DNA of 64,000 nucleotides from Chitinophaga vietnamensis (lineage in GTDB: Bacteria; Bacteroidota; Bacteroidia; Chitinophagales; Chitinophagaceae): the NCBI RefSeq assembly GCF_902167635.1, contig NZ_CABHMS010000005.1:248001-312000 (forward strand). Reading direction: 5' to 3'. The position numbers and the translations under genes were made by a program. The notes beneath the pieces were generated by a model, which had not been told where the DNA came from, made no database searches, and saw only the letters and a list, made by a program, of their open reading frames with translations. This document shows positions 1 through 8,455 of the stretch, one piece after another; position 1 is the first letter of the stretch, and each line of letters opens with the position of its first letter.

Positions 1-492
1 CCAAAGTCAAGCCTGTACAGCAACTGGCAAACGGCTACCATTGGCCGTCAGGCGCTGGAGATCAGTACGCCGGTGAAGTTGTGGGTGCATGACCGGCCGC
101 TGGACCGGGAAGAGGCTAAAACGGTGGAATATGTGAAGAGTTACAGTAATGAAGATGGAGGCGGCATACAGATCACCGTGAACCTGCGCAGTTATCAATC
201 AAATGTGTCCAACGACCTGGAAGATGCAGTAGCATCCTGCCATCGGGAAATGCAATTGCAGCGCCAGATATCGGAGATACAATGTAAATCAGTGCCCGTG
301 CTGATCTCCGGCGCCCCTGGCGTGCTGGAAGAAGGCAGTTATCTGTACAAAGGCGCTATCCGCCTCACTTTTGCGAACCTGGTAGCGGTGCGGGGCGCCA
401 GCCGCTGGCAGATACATATCAATTACCGGGAAGATGATCCGGTAGGGCAGGAAGTGGCGAGGAGAGTGATGAAATCTGTGAAGATCAAATAG
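1..492 (+). CDS. Conserved hypothetical protein, 5' end outside window
   Basis: The reading frame is open from base 1 to the stop at 490-492, giving 163 residues of a protein that starts upstream. A GTG at 73 is the first possible start inside the window, but the frame continues without a stop to the edge, so I treat the gene as truncated by the window. The visible part is soluble, mixed alpha/beta, with no membrane segment and no motif I can name. Strand-like stretches such as GGIQITVNLRS and RWQIHINYRE alternate with a charged helix, as in small DcrB/PsbP-like folds; that is only an impression. The function is unknown. A hairpin 74 bases downstream may end its transcript. Confidence 0.6.
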   Translation, partial: PKSSLYSNWQTATIGRQALEISTPVKLWVHDRPLDREEAKTVEYVKSYSNEDGGGIQITVNLRSYQSNVSNDLEDAVASCHREMQLQRQISEIQCKSVPVLISGAPGVLEEGSYLYKGAIRLTFANLVAVRGASRWQIHINYREDDPVGQEVARRVMKSVKIK

Positions 493-541
493 CCCTGTTC
501 TGCTGAGGCAAAAAAAATCTGCATTTAACTGTTGCATTTCA

Positions 542-549
542 TAACTTTG
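542..549 (+). promoter_or_regulatory. -7 promoter element of carA
   Basis: TAACTTTG matches the Bacteroidota -7 consensus TAnnTTTG. Using the offset measured at the SRP RNA promoter (start about 6 bases after the last G), transcription would begin near 555. That lies upstream of the hairpin at 566-602, so the hairpin would be inside the carA leader. No well-spaced TTG (-33) is present. Confidence 0.5.
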
Positions 550-565
550 CACGGTTTTTTATCCG

Positions 566-602
566 AACCTTCAGGGCCAACACGCCCTTGAAGGTTTTTT
601 TT
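566..602 (+). terminator. Hairpin plus T-tract upstream of carA (terminator or attenuator)
   Basis: AACCTTCAGGGC (566-577) pairs with GCCCTTGAAGGTT (584-596), with one bulged T and a 6-base loop, followed by eight T residues. It could end transcription of the preceding gene. Because a -7 promoter element lies just upstream at 542-549, it could equally be an attenuator in the carA leader. Confidence 0.6.
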
Positions 603-631
603 AAAATATAAAACAAGAACAGATACCAGAA

Positions 632-1744
632 ATGCCTCAGACAAGAACCATCCAACCTGCCATACTGCTGTTAGACGACGGCACGGTTTTTCAGGGAAAA
701 GCTTTTGGAAAAATTGGCACTGCTGCCGGTGAATTAGCTTTCAATACTGGTATGACGGGTTACCAGGAAGTGTTTACCGACCCTTCTTACAAAGGGCAGG
801 TGCTGATCATGAACAACTGCTATATTGGTAACTATGGGACCAAAAAAGATGACGTAGAAAGTAGCAGTGTGAAGATCAGCGGTCTGATCGCCAAAAACAT
901 CGCCTATAACTACTCTAGGAAAATGGCCGATGAGTCATTGGAGAAATTCCTGACCGACAACAACCTGGTGGCGATCTATGATGTGGATACCCGTGCGCTG
1001 GTATCTCATATCCGCAGCAAAGGTGCGATGAACTGCATCATCTCCTCCGAGATACTGGATGTGGAAAAACTGAAGGCAGAGCTGGCAAAAGTGCCGTCCA
1101 TGGAAGGTTTGGCGCTGTGCCAGGAAGTGACTACCAAAGAGCCTTATCATATTGGCAACCCGAATGCGGAAATCCGTATAGCCGTGCTGGACAACGGTGT
1201 GAAAAGAAACATGCTGAAATGCCTGTCTGAAAAAGGCGCCTATTTGAAAGTGTTCCCTACAGATACCAAATTTGAGGAGTGTGAAACATTCAAGCCGCAC
1301 GCTTATTTTGTGTCCAATGGTCCTGGCGATCCGGCGCCGCTGAAATATGCGGTGGAAACCGTAAAACAGATCCTTGCTGCTGAAAGGCCTATGTTTGGCA
1401 TCTGTCTTGGTCATCAGCTGCTGGCGCTGGCTAATGATATTCCCACTTACAAAATGCATCACGGTCACCGCGGCTTGAACCACCCGGTAAAGAACCTGCA
1501 AACCGGTAAATGTGAGATCACTACGCAGAACCACGGTTTCGCGGTGGATCCTAAGGCGGTGGAAGCCAATCCTAATGTGGAGGTAACGCATATCAACCTG
1601 AATGATAACACCGTAGAAGGCATCCGCATCAAGAACAAGCCGGCGTTTTCTGTGCAGTACCACCCTGAGTCTACTCCGGGTCCGCATGATTCCCGCTACC
1701 TGTTCGATGATTTCTTTGCGATGATCAAAGCGCATCAGCACTAA
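632..1744 (+). CDS. carA: Carbamoyl-phosphate synthase small (glutaminase) subunit
   Basis: CarA (370 aa, normal family length) hydrolyses glutamine and passes ammonia to CarB, which makes carbamoyl phosphate for pyrimidine and arginine synthesis in the cytoplasm. The N-terminal half has the CarA-specific signature (FQGKAFG, GELAFNTGMTGYQE). The C-terminal half is a class I glutamine amidotransferase: NGPGDP, then FGICLGHQ with nucleophile Cys258, then QYHPE with His344 and Glu346 completing the triad. The ATG at 632 is the first in-frame start and fits the family N-terminus. carB is not in the window downstream, so the subunits are either separated or carB lies elsewhere. The leader contains a hairpin with a T-tract, so attenuation is possible. 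Confidence 0.97.
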   Translation: MPQTRTIQPAILLLDDGTVFQGKAFGKIGTAAGELAFNTGMTGYQEVFTDPSYKGQVLIMNNCYIGNYGTKKDDVESSSVKISGLIAKNIAYNYSRKMADESLEKFLTDNNLVAIYDVDTRALVSHIRSKGAMNCIISSEILDVEKLKAELAKVPSMEGLALCQEVTTKEPYHIGNPNAEIRIAVLDNGVKRNMLKCLSEKGAYLKVFPTDTKFEECETFKPHAYFVSNGPGDPAPLKYAVETVKQILAAERPMFGICLGHQLLALANDIPTYKMHHGHRGLNHPVKNLQTGKCEITTQNHGFAVDPKAVEANPNVEVTHINLNDNTVEGIRIKNKPAFSVQYHPESTPGPHDSRYLFDDFFAMIKAHQH

Positions 1745-1775
1745 TATCCTGCATTACATACGAGTTTAAATAGAG

Positions 1776-1803
1776 ACGGTCCCGAGGAATCGGGACCGTT
1801 GCA
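1776..1803 (+). terminator. Terminator of carA
   Basis: Perfect 10-bp stem ACGGTCCCGA / TCGGGACCGT (1776-1785, 1790-1799) with a GGAA tetraloop, 32 bases after the carA stop. The T-tract is weak (TGCATTTT). Confidence 0.75.
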
Positions 1804-1808
1804 TTTTA

Positions 1809-1827
1809 AAATTCCACGTTATGAAAA
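1809..1827 (+). repeat. 19-bp direct repeat, copy 1
   Basis: AAATTCCACGTTATGAAAA, identical to 2036-2054. Both copies begin about ten bases after a hairpin whose stem starts ACGG and ends CCGT. Confidence 0.85.
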
Positions 1828-2003
1828 CAAACGAAAATCCTACGCATAAATGCTGTAGTTATTCCGCCGTTTTATTACATAACAATATTATAAAAAAAAG
1901 GTGTGTTAAAGTGAATTGGGGAGGGGAATTTTTTCTTCAGAAGCCCTGAATCAGTACTTTCCGGACTTTTTTAAGGGTAAACCCGTAATATGGGCAAAAA
2001 AAT

Positions 2004-2033
2004 ACGGCTCTGTGATCAGAGCCGTTTGCCTTT
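2004..2033 (+). terminator. Second terminator-like hairpin after carA
   Basis: Perfect stem ACGGCTCTG / CAGAGCCGT (2004-2012, 2017-2025) with a TGAT loop, then TTGCCTTT. No gene lies between it and the carA terminator, so either it belongs to a short untranslated transcript or the whole hairpin-plus-tail unit was duplicated. Confidence 0.6.
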
Positions 2034-2035
2034 AT

Positions 2036-2054
2036 AAATTCCACGTTATGAAAA
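2036..2054 (+). repeat. 19-bp direct repeat, copy 2
   Basis: Identical to 1809-1827, with the same spacing from a preceding hairpin. Its ATG is followed almost at once by a stop, so it is not the start of a gene. Confidence 0.85.
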
Positions 2055-2275
2055 ACTGATACAAAAATACGATATTTTGCTAAAACGTTTTAGTCAATCT
2101 TAGTTTTTTACAGATGACTGATAAATCATCGCTGTAATTGTAATTCAAAGGTCGGACCAAAACCGTGTTTCAAGAAATTCTGCAGGTTAAATTTTTCTTA
2201 AACAAGTTTAGATTTCTGCAACCTATCGTATATGTAAATATTTTTTATTTATTGATTATTTTGGTCTATTTCCTG

Positions 2276-2296
2276 TTTGTATATCAAATATACAAA
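2276..2296. repeat. 21-bp AT-rich palindrome
   Basis: TTTGTATAT / ATATACAAA arms around CAA, in a gene-free AT-rich stretch about 100 bases from the 3' end of the aminotransferase. It may be an operator or a chance palindrome in AT-rich DNA. Confidence 0.4.
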
Positions 2297-2398
2297 ATAA
2301 AATATCAAAAATCCAATAGGTGAACCGTTAAAAATTGAATTTTCTTCATAAAAAACATATATAAAATTATTTATAATATATTTTATCTCTCTTTTTTA

Positions 2399-3595
2399 TC
2401 AATTAGTACGACCCGGATAAACTTCCAATGCCTTTTGCAGGCAGACCATTGCATGACGAATATCTTCACGATTCAGCACATAAGCCAGGCGCACTTCTTT
2501 TTTGCCCAGTCCTGGAGTGGCATAGAAACCTGTAGCAGGCGCCATCATCACGGTTTGTTGCTCATGTGAGAAAGATTCCAGCATCCATTGGCAGAACTTG
2601 TCGGAATCATCGATCGGGAGGCTGGCCATGGCGTAGAAAGCGCCGCCCGGATTAGGGCAGAACACGCCGGGGATCTTGTTGAGCATTTCCACGAGGATGT
2701 CGCGGCGGCTCTGGTATTCCGCTTTGATAACGTCGAAGTAATCGGCGGGCAGGTCTACAGCCGCTTCGCCGGCGATCTGTGCAAAGGAGGGAGGACTGAG
2801 ACGCGCCTGTGCAAACTTCATGGCAGCATCCAGCACCTGCTGGTTTTTGGTAACGAATGCCCCGATACGGCCACCACAGGCGCTGTAGCGCTTGGAGATG
2901 GTATCCATCAGGATCACGTTGTTTTCCAGTCCTTCGAGGTTCATGGCCGAAAAGTGTGTACCAGTGTAGCAAAACTCACGGTAGGCCTCATCAGAGAAAA
3001 GGAACAGGTTATGTTTCAGGCACAGTTGCTTGAGCACTTCCATTTCTTCCTGGCTGTAGAGATAACCGGTAGGGTTATTCGGGTTACAGATCAGGATGGC
3101 TTTGGTGCGAGGCGTGATGGCCTTCTCGAAATCGGCCATGGCAGGGAGTGCGAAGCCGCTTTCAATATTGGAGGTAATAGTTTTGATCTTCACTTCTGCC
3201 TCTACCGCAAAGCCGTTGTAGTTAGCATAGAAAGGTTCTGGAACAATGATCTCGTCGCCTGGATCGAGGCAGGCCATGAAAGCAAAGATGATGGCTTCAG
3301 AGCCGCCGGTGGTAACGATGATCTGTTGCGGCGTGAGCGAGATATTAAAGCGCTGGTAATACTCGGTGAGTTTACGGCGATAGCTTTCATTACCTGCACT
3401 GTGGCTGTACTCCAGTATCTTGAAATCGGAATGGCGCACCGCATCCAGCACGGGTTTGGGCGTTTCGATATCTGGCTGGCCGATATTGAGATGATATACT
3501 TTCACCCCTCTTTTCTTGGCTGCTTCGGCGAATGGCACCAGCTTTCTGATAGGAGAGGAAGGCATCTGCTCGCCTCTCTGGCTAATGGTAGGCAT
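2399..3595 (-). CDS. Class I/II PLP-dependent aminotransferase
   Basis: 398 aa, fold-type I aminotransferase of the aspartate aminotransferase family, cytoplasmic. Visible motifs are the N-terminal ISQRGEQMPSSPIRKL, substrate/PLP contacts NIGQPD and GGSEAI, NPNNPTG with the conserved Asn, SDEAYREF with the PLP-ring Asp and Tyr, and MDTISKRYSACGGRIG with the Schiff-base lysine. The exact amino acid substrate cannot be read from the sequence. I chose the ATG at 3595 rather than a longer frame starting at 3673, because a -7 promoter element (3622-3629) lies inside the extension and the family N-terminus begins at MPTISQRG. Confidence 0.9.
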   Translation of the reverse strand: MPTISQRGEQMPSSPIRKLVPFAEAAKKRGVKVYHLNIGQPDIETPKPVLDAVRHSDFKILEYSHSAGNESYRRKLTEYYQRFNISLTPQQIIVTTGGSEAIIFAFMACLDPGDEIIVPEPFYANYNGFAVEAEVKIKTITSNIESGFALPAMADFEKAITPRTKAILICNPNNPTGYLYSQEEMEVLKQLCLKHNLFLFSDEAYREFCYTGTHFSAMNLEGLENNVILMDTISKRYSACGGRIGAFVTKNQQVLDAAMKFAQARLSPPSFAQIAGEAAVDLPADYFDVIKAEYQSRRDILVEMLNKIPGVFCPNPGGAFYAMASLPIDDSDKFCQWMLESFSHEQQTVMMAPATGFYATPGLGKKEVRLAYVLNREDIRHAMVCLQKALEVYPGRTN

Positions 3596-3621
3596 AAAAT
3601 TGTTTTGATTCTTTTGCGTTG

Positions 3622-3629
3622 CAAAGATA
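3622..3629 (-). promoter_or_regulatory. -7 promoter element of the aminotransferase
   Basis: TATCTTTG on the minus strand, 27 bases before the chosen start. It lies inside the 5' extension of the longer frame and so supports the shorter start at 3595. Confidence 0.65.
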
Positions 3630-3645
3630 GGTACCGTGCGGGCAA

Positions 3646-3681
3646 CAAAAAAACCTTGCAGCATTTGCTGCAAGGTTTTTT
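3646..3681. terminator. Bidirectional terminator after the DUF1573 gene
   Basis: Stem CCTTGCAGC / GCTGCAAGG (3654-3662, 3667-3675) with an ATTT loop, flanked by an A-run on one side and a T-run on the other, so it works on either strand. It lies between the minus-strand DUF1573 gene and the aminotransferase promoter. Confidence 0.85.
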
Positions 3682-3701
3682 AAATGATTTTATTGACAGT
3701 A

Positions 3702-4109
3702 CTATTTGTTGTTGGAACCAACTGTACCGGTGAGGTGCAGTTCTTTGTCCTGATCAACTCCTTTGAATTTTACCCAGATGGTTTTGTTTTGCTGACCCAG
3801 GCTGCTGGCGTTGTAGCTGGCAGTTACCTTACCTTTTTTACCAGGCAGGATAGGCTCCTGTGTCCATTTTGGAGTGGTGCAACCGCAACTTGCACGGGCA
3901 GCTTCGATCAACACTGGCTCTTTAGAAACGTTGGTAAATTCAAAATCAACTGTTACCGCTTTGTTCAGTTCGGTTTTACCGAAATCGATGGTTTCTTTGG
4001 CAAATTTCACTTTTGAATCAGTAGCGTTAGGAGTCTGAGATTGTGCCCACAGCGCTGTTGTCAAAAGCATGCTTGCAAATAGGGATAGAATAAATTTTTT
4101 CATTTTCAT
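3702..4109 (-). CDS. Exported DUF1573 (Ig-like) protein
   Basis: 135 aa with a clear signal peptide (MKMKKFILSLFASMLLTTALWAQ) followed by a single DUF1573 immunoglobulin-like domain. The domain is recognised by KFAKETIDFGKTELNKAVTVDFEFTN, then the CGCTTPKW cysteine motif, a GKKGKVTASYN strand and the LHLTGTV end. This family is very common in Bacteroidota and is exported; its biochemical role is not established. Either the first ATG (4109) or the third codon (4103) could be used. A strong terminator follows directly, so it is probably transcribed alone. Confidence 0.85.
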   Translation of the reverse strand: MKMKKFILSLFASMLLTTALWAQSQTPNATDSKVKFAKETIDFGKTELNKAVTVDFEFTNVSKEPVLIEAARASCGCTTPKWTQEPILPGKKGKVTASYNASSLGQQNKTIWVKFKGVDQDKELHLTGTVGSNNK

Positions 4110-4279
4110 ATGCTGGTTTTAAAGCGACTGGTTAAAAAAAATGAATTTCTTTCTTGCAGAAAACAAATTTACGGCCAAAAAGTAATAGATACCTTACAAT
4201 TTATTAAATTCTTATTAAAAAAAATCAGATTATTTTGAATGTCGGAAATTGTGCTATTTCTGAACTGTATAATTAACCT

Positions 4280-4287
4280 TACTTTTG
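4280..4287 (+). promoter_or_regulatory. -7 promoter element of the E1 fusion gene
   Basis: TACTTTTG matches TAnnTTTG. The predicted start near 4293 leaves a 12-base leader to ATG 4305, or 36 bases to ATG 4329. Confidence 0.55.
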
Positions 4288-4304
4288 TTCTTTAACAAAG
4301 CGGC

Positions 4305-6707
4305 ATGAAAGAAAATAAAGCACTAGCTATGAATATAGAAAGCCGGTTGTCATTCGATGAATTCCGCAAGGAAGTGCTAAATGACTACAGGTTAGCCTGC
4401 GAGAGCAGGGAAGTTAGTCTGCTTGCCCGTAAGGAAGTGCTTACCGGCAAAGCAAAGTTTGGCATCTTTGGGGATGGAAAGGAATTGGCGCAGATAGCCA
4501 TGGCAAAATACTTTCAGCCTGGCGATTTCCGCTCTGGTTATTATCGCGATCAGACCGTTGCTTTTGCAACCGGTATCGCCACCCCGGAGCAGTTCTTTTC
4601 GCAACTCTATGCAGATCCTGACATCAATCATGATCCGTTTTCTGCCGGGCGCCAGATGAATTCACACTTTGCCACTCCCAATATTGATAAAGATGGCAAC
4701 TGGCTGAATCTGGCCGGCATGAAAAATTCTGCTGCAGATATGGCGCCTACCGCCGGTCAGATGCCGCGCGCCATAGGTCTTGCCTATGCCTCCAAACTGT
4801 TCCGCGAGGTGCCCGCGCTGCACCCGTTTGATCATCTCTCCCATAACGGTAACGAAATCTGTTTCGCCACTATCGGTGACGCCTCTACGTCGGAAGGGCA
4901 TTTCTGGGAAACCATGAATGCTGCGGGTGTATTGCAGGTGCCACTGGCCGTGTTTGTATGGGATGATGGTTATGGTATTTCCGTGCCGCGTAAATATCAA
5001 ACTACCAAGAACTCCATCAGCGCCGCACTGGAAGGCTTCCGCAAAGCGGATGGCACCAATGGCTTTGATATATACAATGTAAAAGGCTGGGACTACGCCG
5101 GCATGTGTGAAGTGTTTGAAGCCGCGATCCGCAAAGTGCGTGAAACCCACGTTCCTGCGCTGTTCCATGTGGAAGAGATCACACAGCCGCAAGGCCACTC
5201 CACCAGCGGTTCACATGAGCGTTATAAAAGCAAGGAACGTCTTGCCTGGGAAAAAGAGTTCGACTGTAACACGAAGATGCGCTCGTGGATCATAGAGAAC
5301 GCACTCGCTGACGAAGAGACCTTACGCGAAATAGAAGCCGCCGCTAAAGTAGTAGCGCAGGAAGCGCGTAAATCTGCCTGGGAAAAATATATCGCACCCA
5401 TCAAACAACAGGTGCAGACATTCATCTCCCTGGCTGCGCCGGTAGCTGCACTGGGCGGCGCTCACAGCGATTTTGTAAACAATGTTATACGTGAGCTGCA
5501 ACAGAACCGCGAGCCACAACGCCGCGATATTCTCAAAGCTGCCGCCAGCATTCTTGTGAGACACAGGGCACTGAAAGGAGAAACCGCAATACAGGAACTG
5601 CAACAATACTACGATCAGTACCTGGCTACAGAAAAAGACAATTACAATACCTATCTCCATGCCACCGGCGTTAACTCTGCGTTGAATGTACCTGTAGTGC
5701 CTGCTGAATACGATGCAGAAGCCACTACGCTCAATGGCTACGAGATCCTCAACAAATATTTCGATCAGCTCTTCACCAATAATCCGAAAGTATTTGCTTT
5801 CGGTGAAGACGTGGGCAAGATCGGCGATGTGAACCAGGGCTTTGCCGGCCTGCAACAGAAACATGGTAAAGACCGTATCTCTGATACCGGTATCCGTGAG
5901 CTGACCATCATGGGACAGGGCATTGGCATGGCTTTGCGCGGCCTCCGGCCGATTGCGGAGATCCAGTACCTGGATTACCTGCTGTATGGCTTGCAACCGC
6001 TCAGTGATGATGTGGCATCGCTGCAATACCGCACCAAAGGTATCACGCATTGCCCGATCATCGTGCGTACACGCGGCCATCGCCTGGAAGGCATCTGGCA
6101 CAGCGGCTCCCCGATGGGTATGATCATCAACTCACTGCGTGGTATGCACGTGTGTGTGCCGCGTAATATGGTGCAAGCGGCAGGTATGTACAATACCCTG
6201 CTGCAAGCCAACGAGCCGGCGCTGGTGATCGAATCGCTGAATGGCTACCGCCTGAAAGAGAAGCTGCCTACCAACCTCGAAACTTACACCGTGCCGCTGG
6301 GCGTTCCTGAAGTACTGCACGCCGGTACAGATATCACGATCGTGACTTATGGCTCTACTGCCCGCATCGTGGAAGAAGCCGTGGTAACGCTGGAAGAGCT
6401 GGGCGTTTCCTGCGAGGTGATAGACGTACAAACTTTGCTGCCTTTCGATATTCGCCATAGTATCGTGGAATCATTGAAGAAGACCAACCGCATTCTTTTT
6501 GTAGATGAAGATGTGCCGGGAGGTGGAACTGCTTACATGTTCCAGCAGGTGATGGAAAACCAGGGCGGCTACCGCTGGCTGGATGTGGCACCACGCACGC
6601 TCAGCGCACAGGCACACCGTCCGGCGTATGGCTCTGATGGCGACTACTTCTCCAAACCAAATACAGAAGATGTGGTGAAGATAGTGCTGGAGATGATGGA
6701 AGAATAG
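4305..6707 (+). CDS. Fused alpha/beta E1 of a 2-oxoacid (pyruvate or branched-chain) dehydrogenase
   Basis: 800 aa in which the two E1 subunits are joined in one chain. Residues about 60-360 are the alpha part, with the thiamine-diphosphate motif GDASTSEGHFWETMNAAG and the phosphorylation-loop-like SGSHERYKSKERL. Residues about 470-800 are the beta (transketolase-like) part: FAFGEDVGKIGDVNQG, IAEIQYLDYLLYGLQ, and a C-terminal transketolase domain with LLPFD and DVPGGGTAYM. The enzyme decarboxylates a 2-oxoacid and reductively acylates a lipoyl E2. Fused E1s of this type are known in Bacteroidota and are usually annotated as branched-chain or pyruvate E1. E2 and E3 are not adjacent. A second in-frame ATG at 4329 is a reasonable alternative start. 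Confidence 0.9.
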   Translation: MKENKALAMNIESRLSFDEFRKEVLNDYRLACESREVSLLARKEVLTGKAKFGIFGDGKELAQIAMAKYFQPGDFRSGYYRDQTVAFATGIATPEQFFSQLYADPDINHDPFSAGRQMNSHFATPNIDKDGNWLNLAGMKNSAADMAPTAGQMPRAIGLAYASKLFREVPALHPFDHLSHNGNEICFATIGDASTSEGHFWETMNAAGVLQVPLAVFVWDDGYGISVPRKYQTTKNSISAALEGFRKADGTNGFDIYNVKGWDYAGMCEVFEAAIRKVRETHVPALFHVEEITQPQGHSTSGSHERYKSKERLAWEKEFDCNTKMRSWIIENALADEETLREIEAAAKVVAQEARKSAWEKYIAPIKQQVQTFISLAAPVAALGGAHSDFVNNVIRELQQNREPQRRDILKAAASILVRHRALKGETAIQELQQYYDQYLATEKDNYNTYLHATGVNSALNVPVVPAEYDAEATTLNGYEILNKYFDQLFTNNPKVFAFGEDVGKIGDVNQGFAGLQQKHGKDRISDTGIRELTIMGQGIGMALRGLRPIAEIQYLDYLLYGLQPLSDDVASLQYRTKGITHCPIIVRTRGHRLEGIWHSGSPMGMIINSLRGMHVCVPRNMVQAAGMYNTLLQANEPALVIESLNGYRLKEKLPTNLETYTVPLGVPEVLHAGTDITIVTYGSTARIVEEAVVTLEELGVSCEVIDVQTLLPFDIRHSIVESLKKTNRILFVDEDVPGGGTAYMFQQVMENQGGYRWLDVAPRTLSAQAHRPAYGSDGDYFSKPNTEDVVKIVLEMMEE

Positions 6708-6733
6708 CTGCTTATCCAGTTGAAAAAATAGTG

Positions 6734-6763
6734 AAGGGCTGATCTTCCGATCAGCCCTTTTTG
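6734..6763 (+). terminator. Terminator of the E1 fusion gene
   Basis: Perfect 11-bp stem AAGGGCTGATC / GATCAGCCCTT (6734-6744, 6749-6759), TTCC loop, T-run, 26 bases after the stop codon. Confidence 0.9.
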
Positions 6764-6794
6764 TTTATTTTCAGATTTCATCTATCTCTTTACA

Positions 6795-8057
6795 ATGAAA
6801 AAAATATTAGCGTTGCTGCTGCTGGCTGGTATGCAGGCCAGTGCGCAAAACAGTGAACAAAAAACAGATACCGTATCGTTGCTGTCTAACGGGTACGTAT
6901 ATCCTGTATGGCGGGATAGTACAGGCGAGTATACCGCTACTCCCGACTCCTGGAGCAATGTACATGCTACGATCAAAGTATTTTTCTATCCCAAAACTGC
7001 TGGCGATATACAAGTAGCGCTGCAGGTGCAGCAGGCTAAAAGCGATGCCCTGTTACATCTTACGCTGGATGGCCAGGGCAAAGGTTATGATGTGCATGTG
7101 AAACCAGGTGCTACGCCCATTGTGCTGCATGCAGGGCAATTTCATATCACCAAGCCAGGCTATCATTTTGTGCAGATCAAAGTGGCAAAGGGCGTTGCAA
7201 AACAACTGCCGGTCATCAGTTCATTATTGATGAACAGTGGATTGGAACTGAAGTATAATAAATCTCAGTACCGTGGAGCGGCCGCCACTCACTTGTCGTG
7301 TATAGTGCCCAAAGAGCCGTATGAGTGGCTTTACAGCGAAATCAAAGTACCGGTGGGCGTAGATGCTACCAACGCTTATTACATGACCAATGGCTTCAAT
7401 GGCGGCTATATGGGTATCCAGGTGAATAGTAAAACAGAGCGCCGCATTTTATTCTCTATCTGGAGTTATTATCAAACAGACAATCCTGCGCAGATACCTG
7501 CTGAATATGAAGTGAAATTATTGAAGAAAGGAAAGGGCGTAGTAGCGAAACAATTTGGTGGCGAGGGTTCTGGCGGACAGAGCTTTCTCCGTTTTCCGTG
7601 GAAGAACGGCAATACTTACAAGCTGTTAGTGCGTGCGCAGGCACAAGGCACGCATACCATCTTCACCGGCTATTTTTATGCGCCTGAAACTGGCCGCTGG
7701 CAGCTGATTGCGCAGTGGGATCAGGCTAAATCCGGCGGCAAGCTGCTGGACGGCATGTATTCCTTTGTGGAAAACTTTGCTGATAATGGCGATGAATTAT
7801 TTAAGGCATACTATGGCAATCAATGGTGCCGTACGCCGGCCGGCGAATGGGTGGAAGCCACCAGGCTGGCATTCACCACTACTGCCAGCGAAAAAGTGCA
7901 TCAGCGCTATGACATTGGCGCCGGCGTGGATGGTAACTTCGTGTATATGTTCAGTGGTGGATTCAAAGACGTGGATACCAATATTCAAAGAGTGTATGAA
8001 CGTAAGGCTACGGGCACGCCACCGAATGTGGATCTTTCTGCATTGCCTGATAACTGA
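6795..8057 (+). CDS. Exported DUF5077/DUF3472 protein
   Basis: 420 aa. A signal peptide (MKKILALLLLAGMQASAQ) is followed by an N-terminal beta-sandwich of the DUF5077 type (NGYVYPVWRDSTGEYTATPDSWSN, then strands to about residue 140). The C-terminal DUF3472 region (about 165-350) is recognised by NGGYMGIQVNSKTERRILFSIWS, FGGEGSGGQSF and WQLIAQW. These proteins are exported and the two-domain layout suggests carbohydrate-related binding or hydrolysis, but no activity is established. It ends before a strong bidirectional terminator shared with the convergent gene at 8126-8455. It appears monocistronic. Confidence 0.8.
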   Translation: MKKILALLLLAGMQASAQNSEQKTDTVSLLSNGYVYPVWRDSTGEYTATPDSWSNVHATIKVFFYPKTAGDIQVALQVQQAKSDALLHLTLDGQGKGYDVHVKPGATPIVLHAGQFHITKPGYHFVQIKVAKGVAKQLPVISSLLMNSGLELKYNKSQYRGAAATHLSCIVPKEPYEWLYSEIKVPVGVDATNAYYMTNGFNGGYMGIQVNSKTERRILFSIWSYYQTDNPAQIPAEYEVKLLKKGKGVVAKQFGGEGSGGQSFLRFPWKNGNTYKLLVRAQAQGTHTIFTGYFYAPETGRWQLIAQWDQAKSGGKLLDGMYSFVENFADNGDELFKAYYGNQWCRTPAGEWVEATRLAFTTTASEKVHQRYDIGAGVDGNFVYMFSGGFKDVDTNIQRVYERKATGTPPNVDLSALPDN

Positions 8058-8082
8058 TAAACTTCGTGCTTCGTGTAAAAAG

Positions 8083-8118
8083 AAAACCGGCGCCGCTCAT
8101 CAGCGGCGCCGGTTTTTT
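8083..8118. terminator. Bidirectional terminator between convergent genes
   Basis: Perfect 11-bp GC-rich stem CCGGCGCCGCT / AGCGGCGCCGG (8087-8097, 8102-8112) with a CATC loop, A-run on the left and T-run on the right. It serves both the DUF3472 gene and the convergent small exported protein. Confidence 0.9.
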
Positions 8119-8125
8119 ATACGAA

Positions 8126-8455
8126 TCAGTGGCCTATTTTCCTGCTGTTGGCGTTTTCCTGTTGATTGAGTGCGCGTTGTTCTCTTTTGGTGAGATGCCC
8201 ATGATTTTGTGCAGCCATATCTCTTTCTTCCTGACGGATCTTGCGGTCGTTAGCATGCAGGCGTGCGGCTTTTGATTTACTCATCTCGCCTTCTTTCACT
8301 TCTTCTTTGATGCGTCTGTTTTGATTTGCCAGTCGGTCGTTTACCTGATCACGGCGGGGATGTTTTTTATCCCATGCGCTTTCTTTTTGCTGGGCATATG
8401 TTGCAGTAGAGATGCCGAGGAAGGCGATCATAGCGATAAGTGCAGCTCGTTTCAT
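8126..8455 (-). CDS. Small exported basic protein, function unknown
   Basis: 109 aa: a signal peptide (MKRAALIAMIAFLGISTATYAQQ) then a highly charged, Gln/Asn/Arg/Lys-rich helical mature part (HPRRDQVNDRLANQNRRIKEEVKEGEMSK). Short relatives are common in soil Bacteroidota. No catalytic motif is visible; its composition suggests a periplasmic helical or coiled protein. It is convergent with the DUF3472 gene and appears to be transcribed alone. Confidence 0.7.
   Translation of the reverse strand: MKRAALIAMIAFLGISTATYAQQKESAWDKKHPRRDQVNDRLANQNRRIKEEVKEGEMSKSKAARLHANDRKIRQEERDMAAQNHGHLTKREQRALNQQENANSRKIGH

Larger units (their letters stand above)
1745..2398. other. 654-bp AT-rich intergenic region between carA and an aminotransferase
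   Basis: No convincing coding sequence. It holds two terminator-like hairpins, each followed about ten bases later by the same 19-base string, and then roughly 340 bases of very AT-rich DNA that includes a 21-bp palindrome (2276-2296). A 42-codon open frame from 1821 exists only because the repeated string contains ATG; the second copy stops after three codons. Confidence 0.7.

Noticed and set aside
1821-1949. 42-codon ORF starting in the 19-bp repeat
   Set aside because: The second repeat copy stops after three codons, so the ATG belongs to the repeat and not to a gene.
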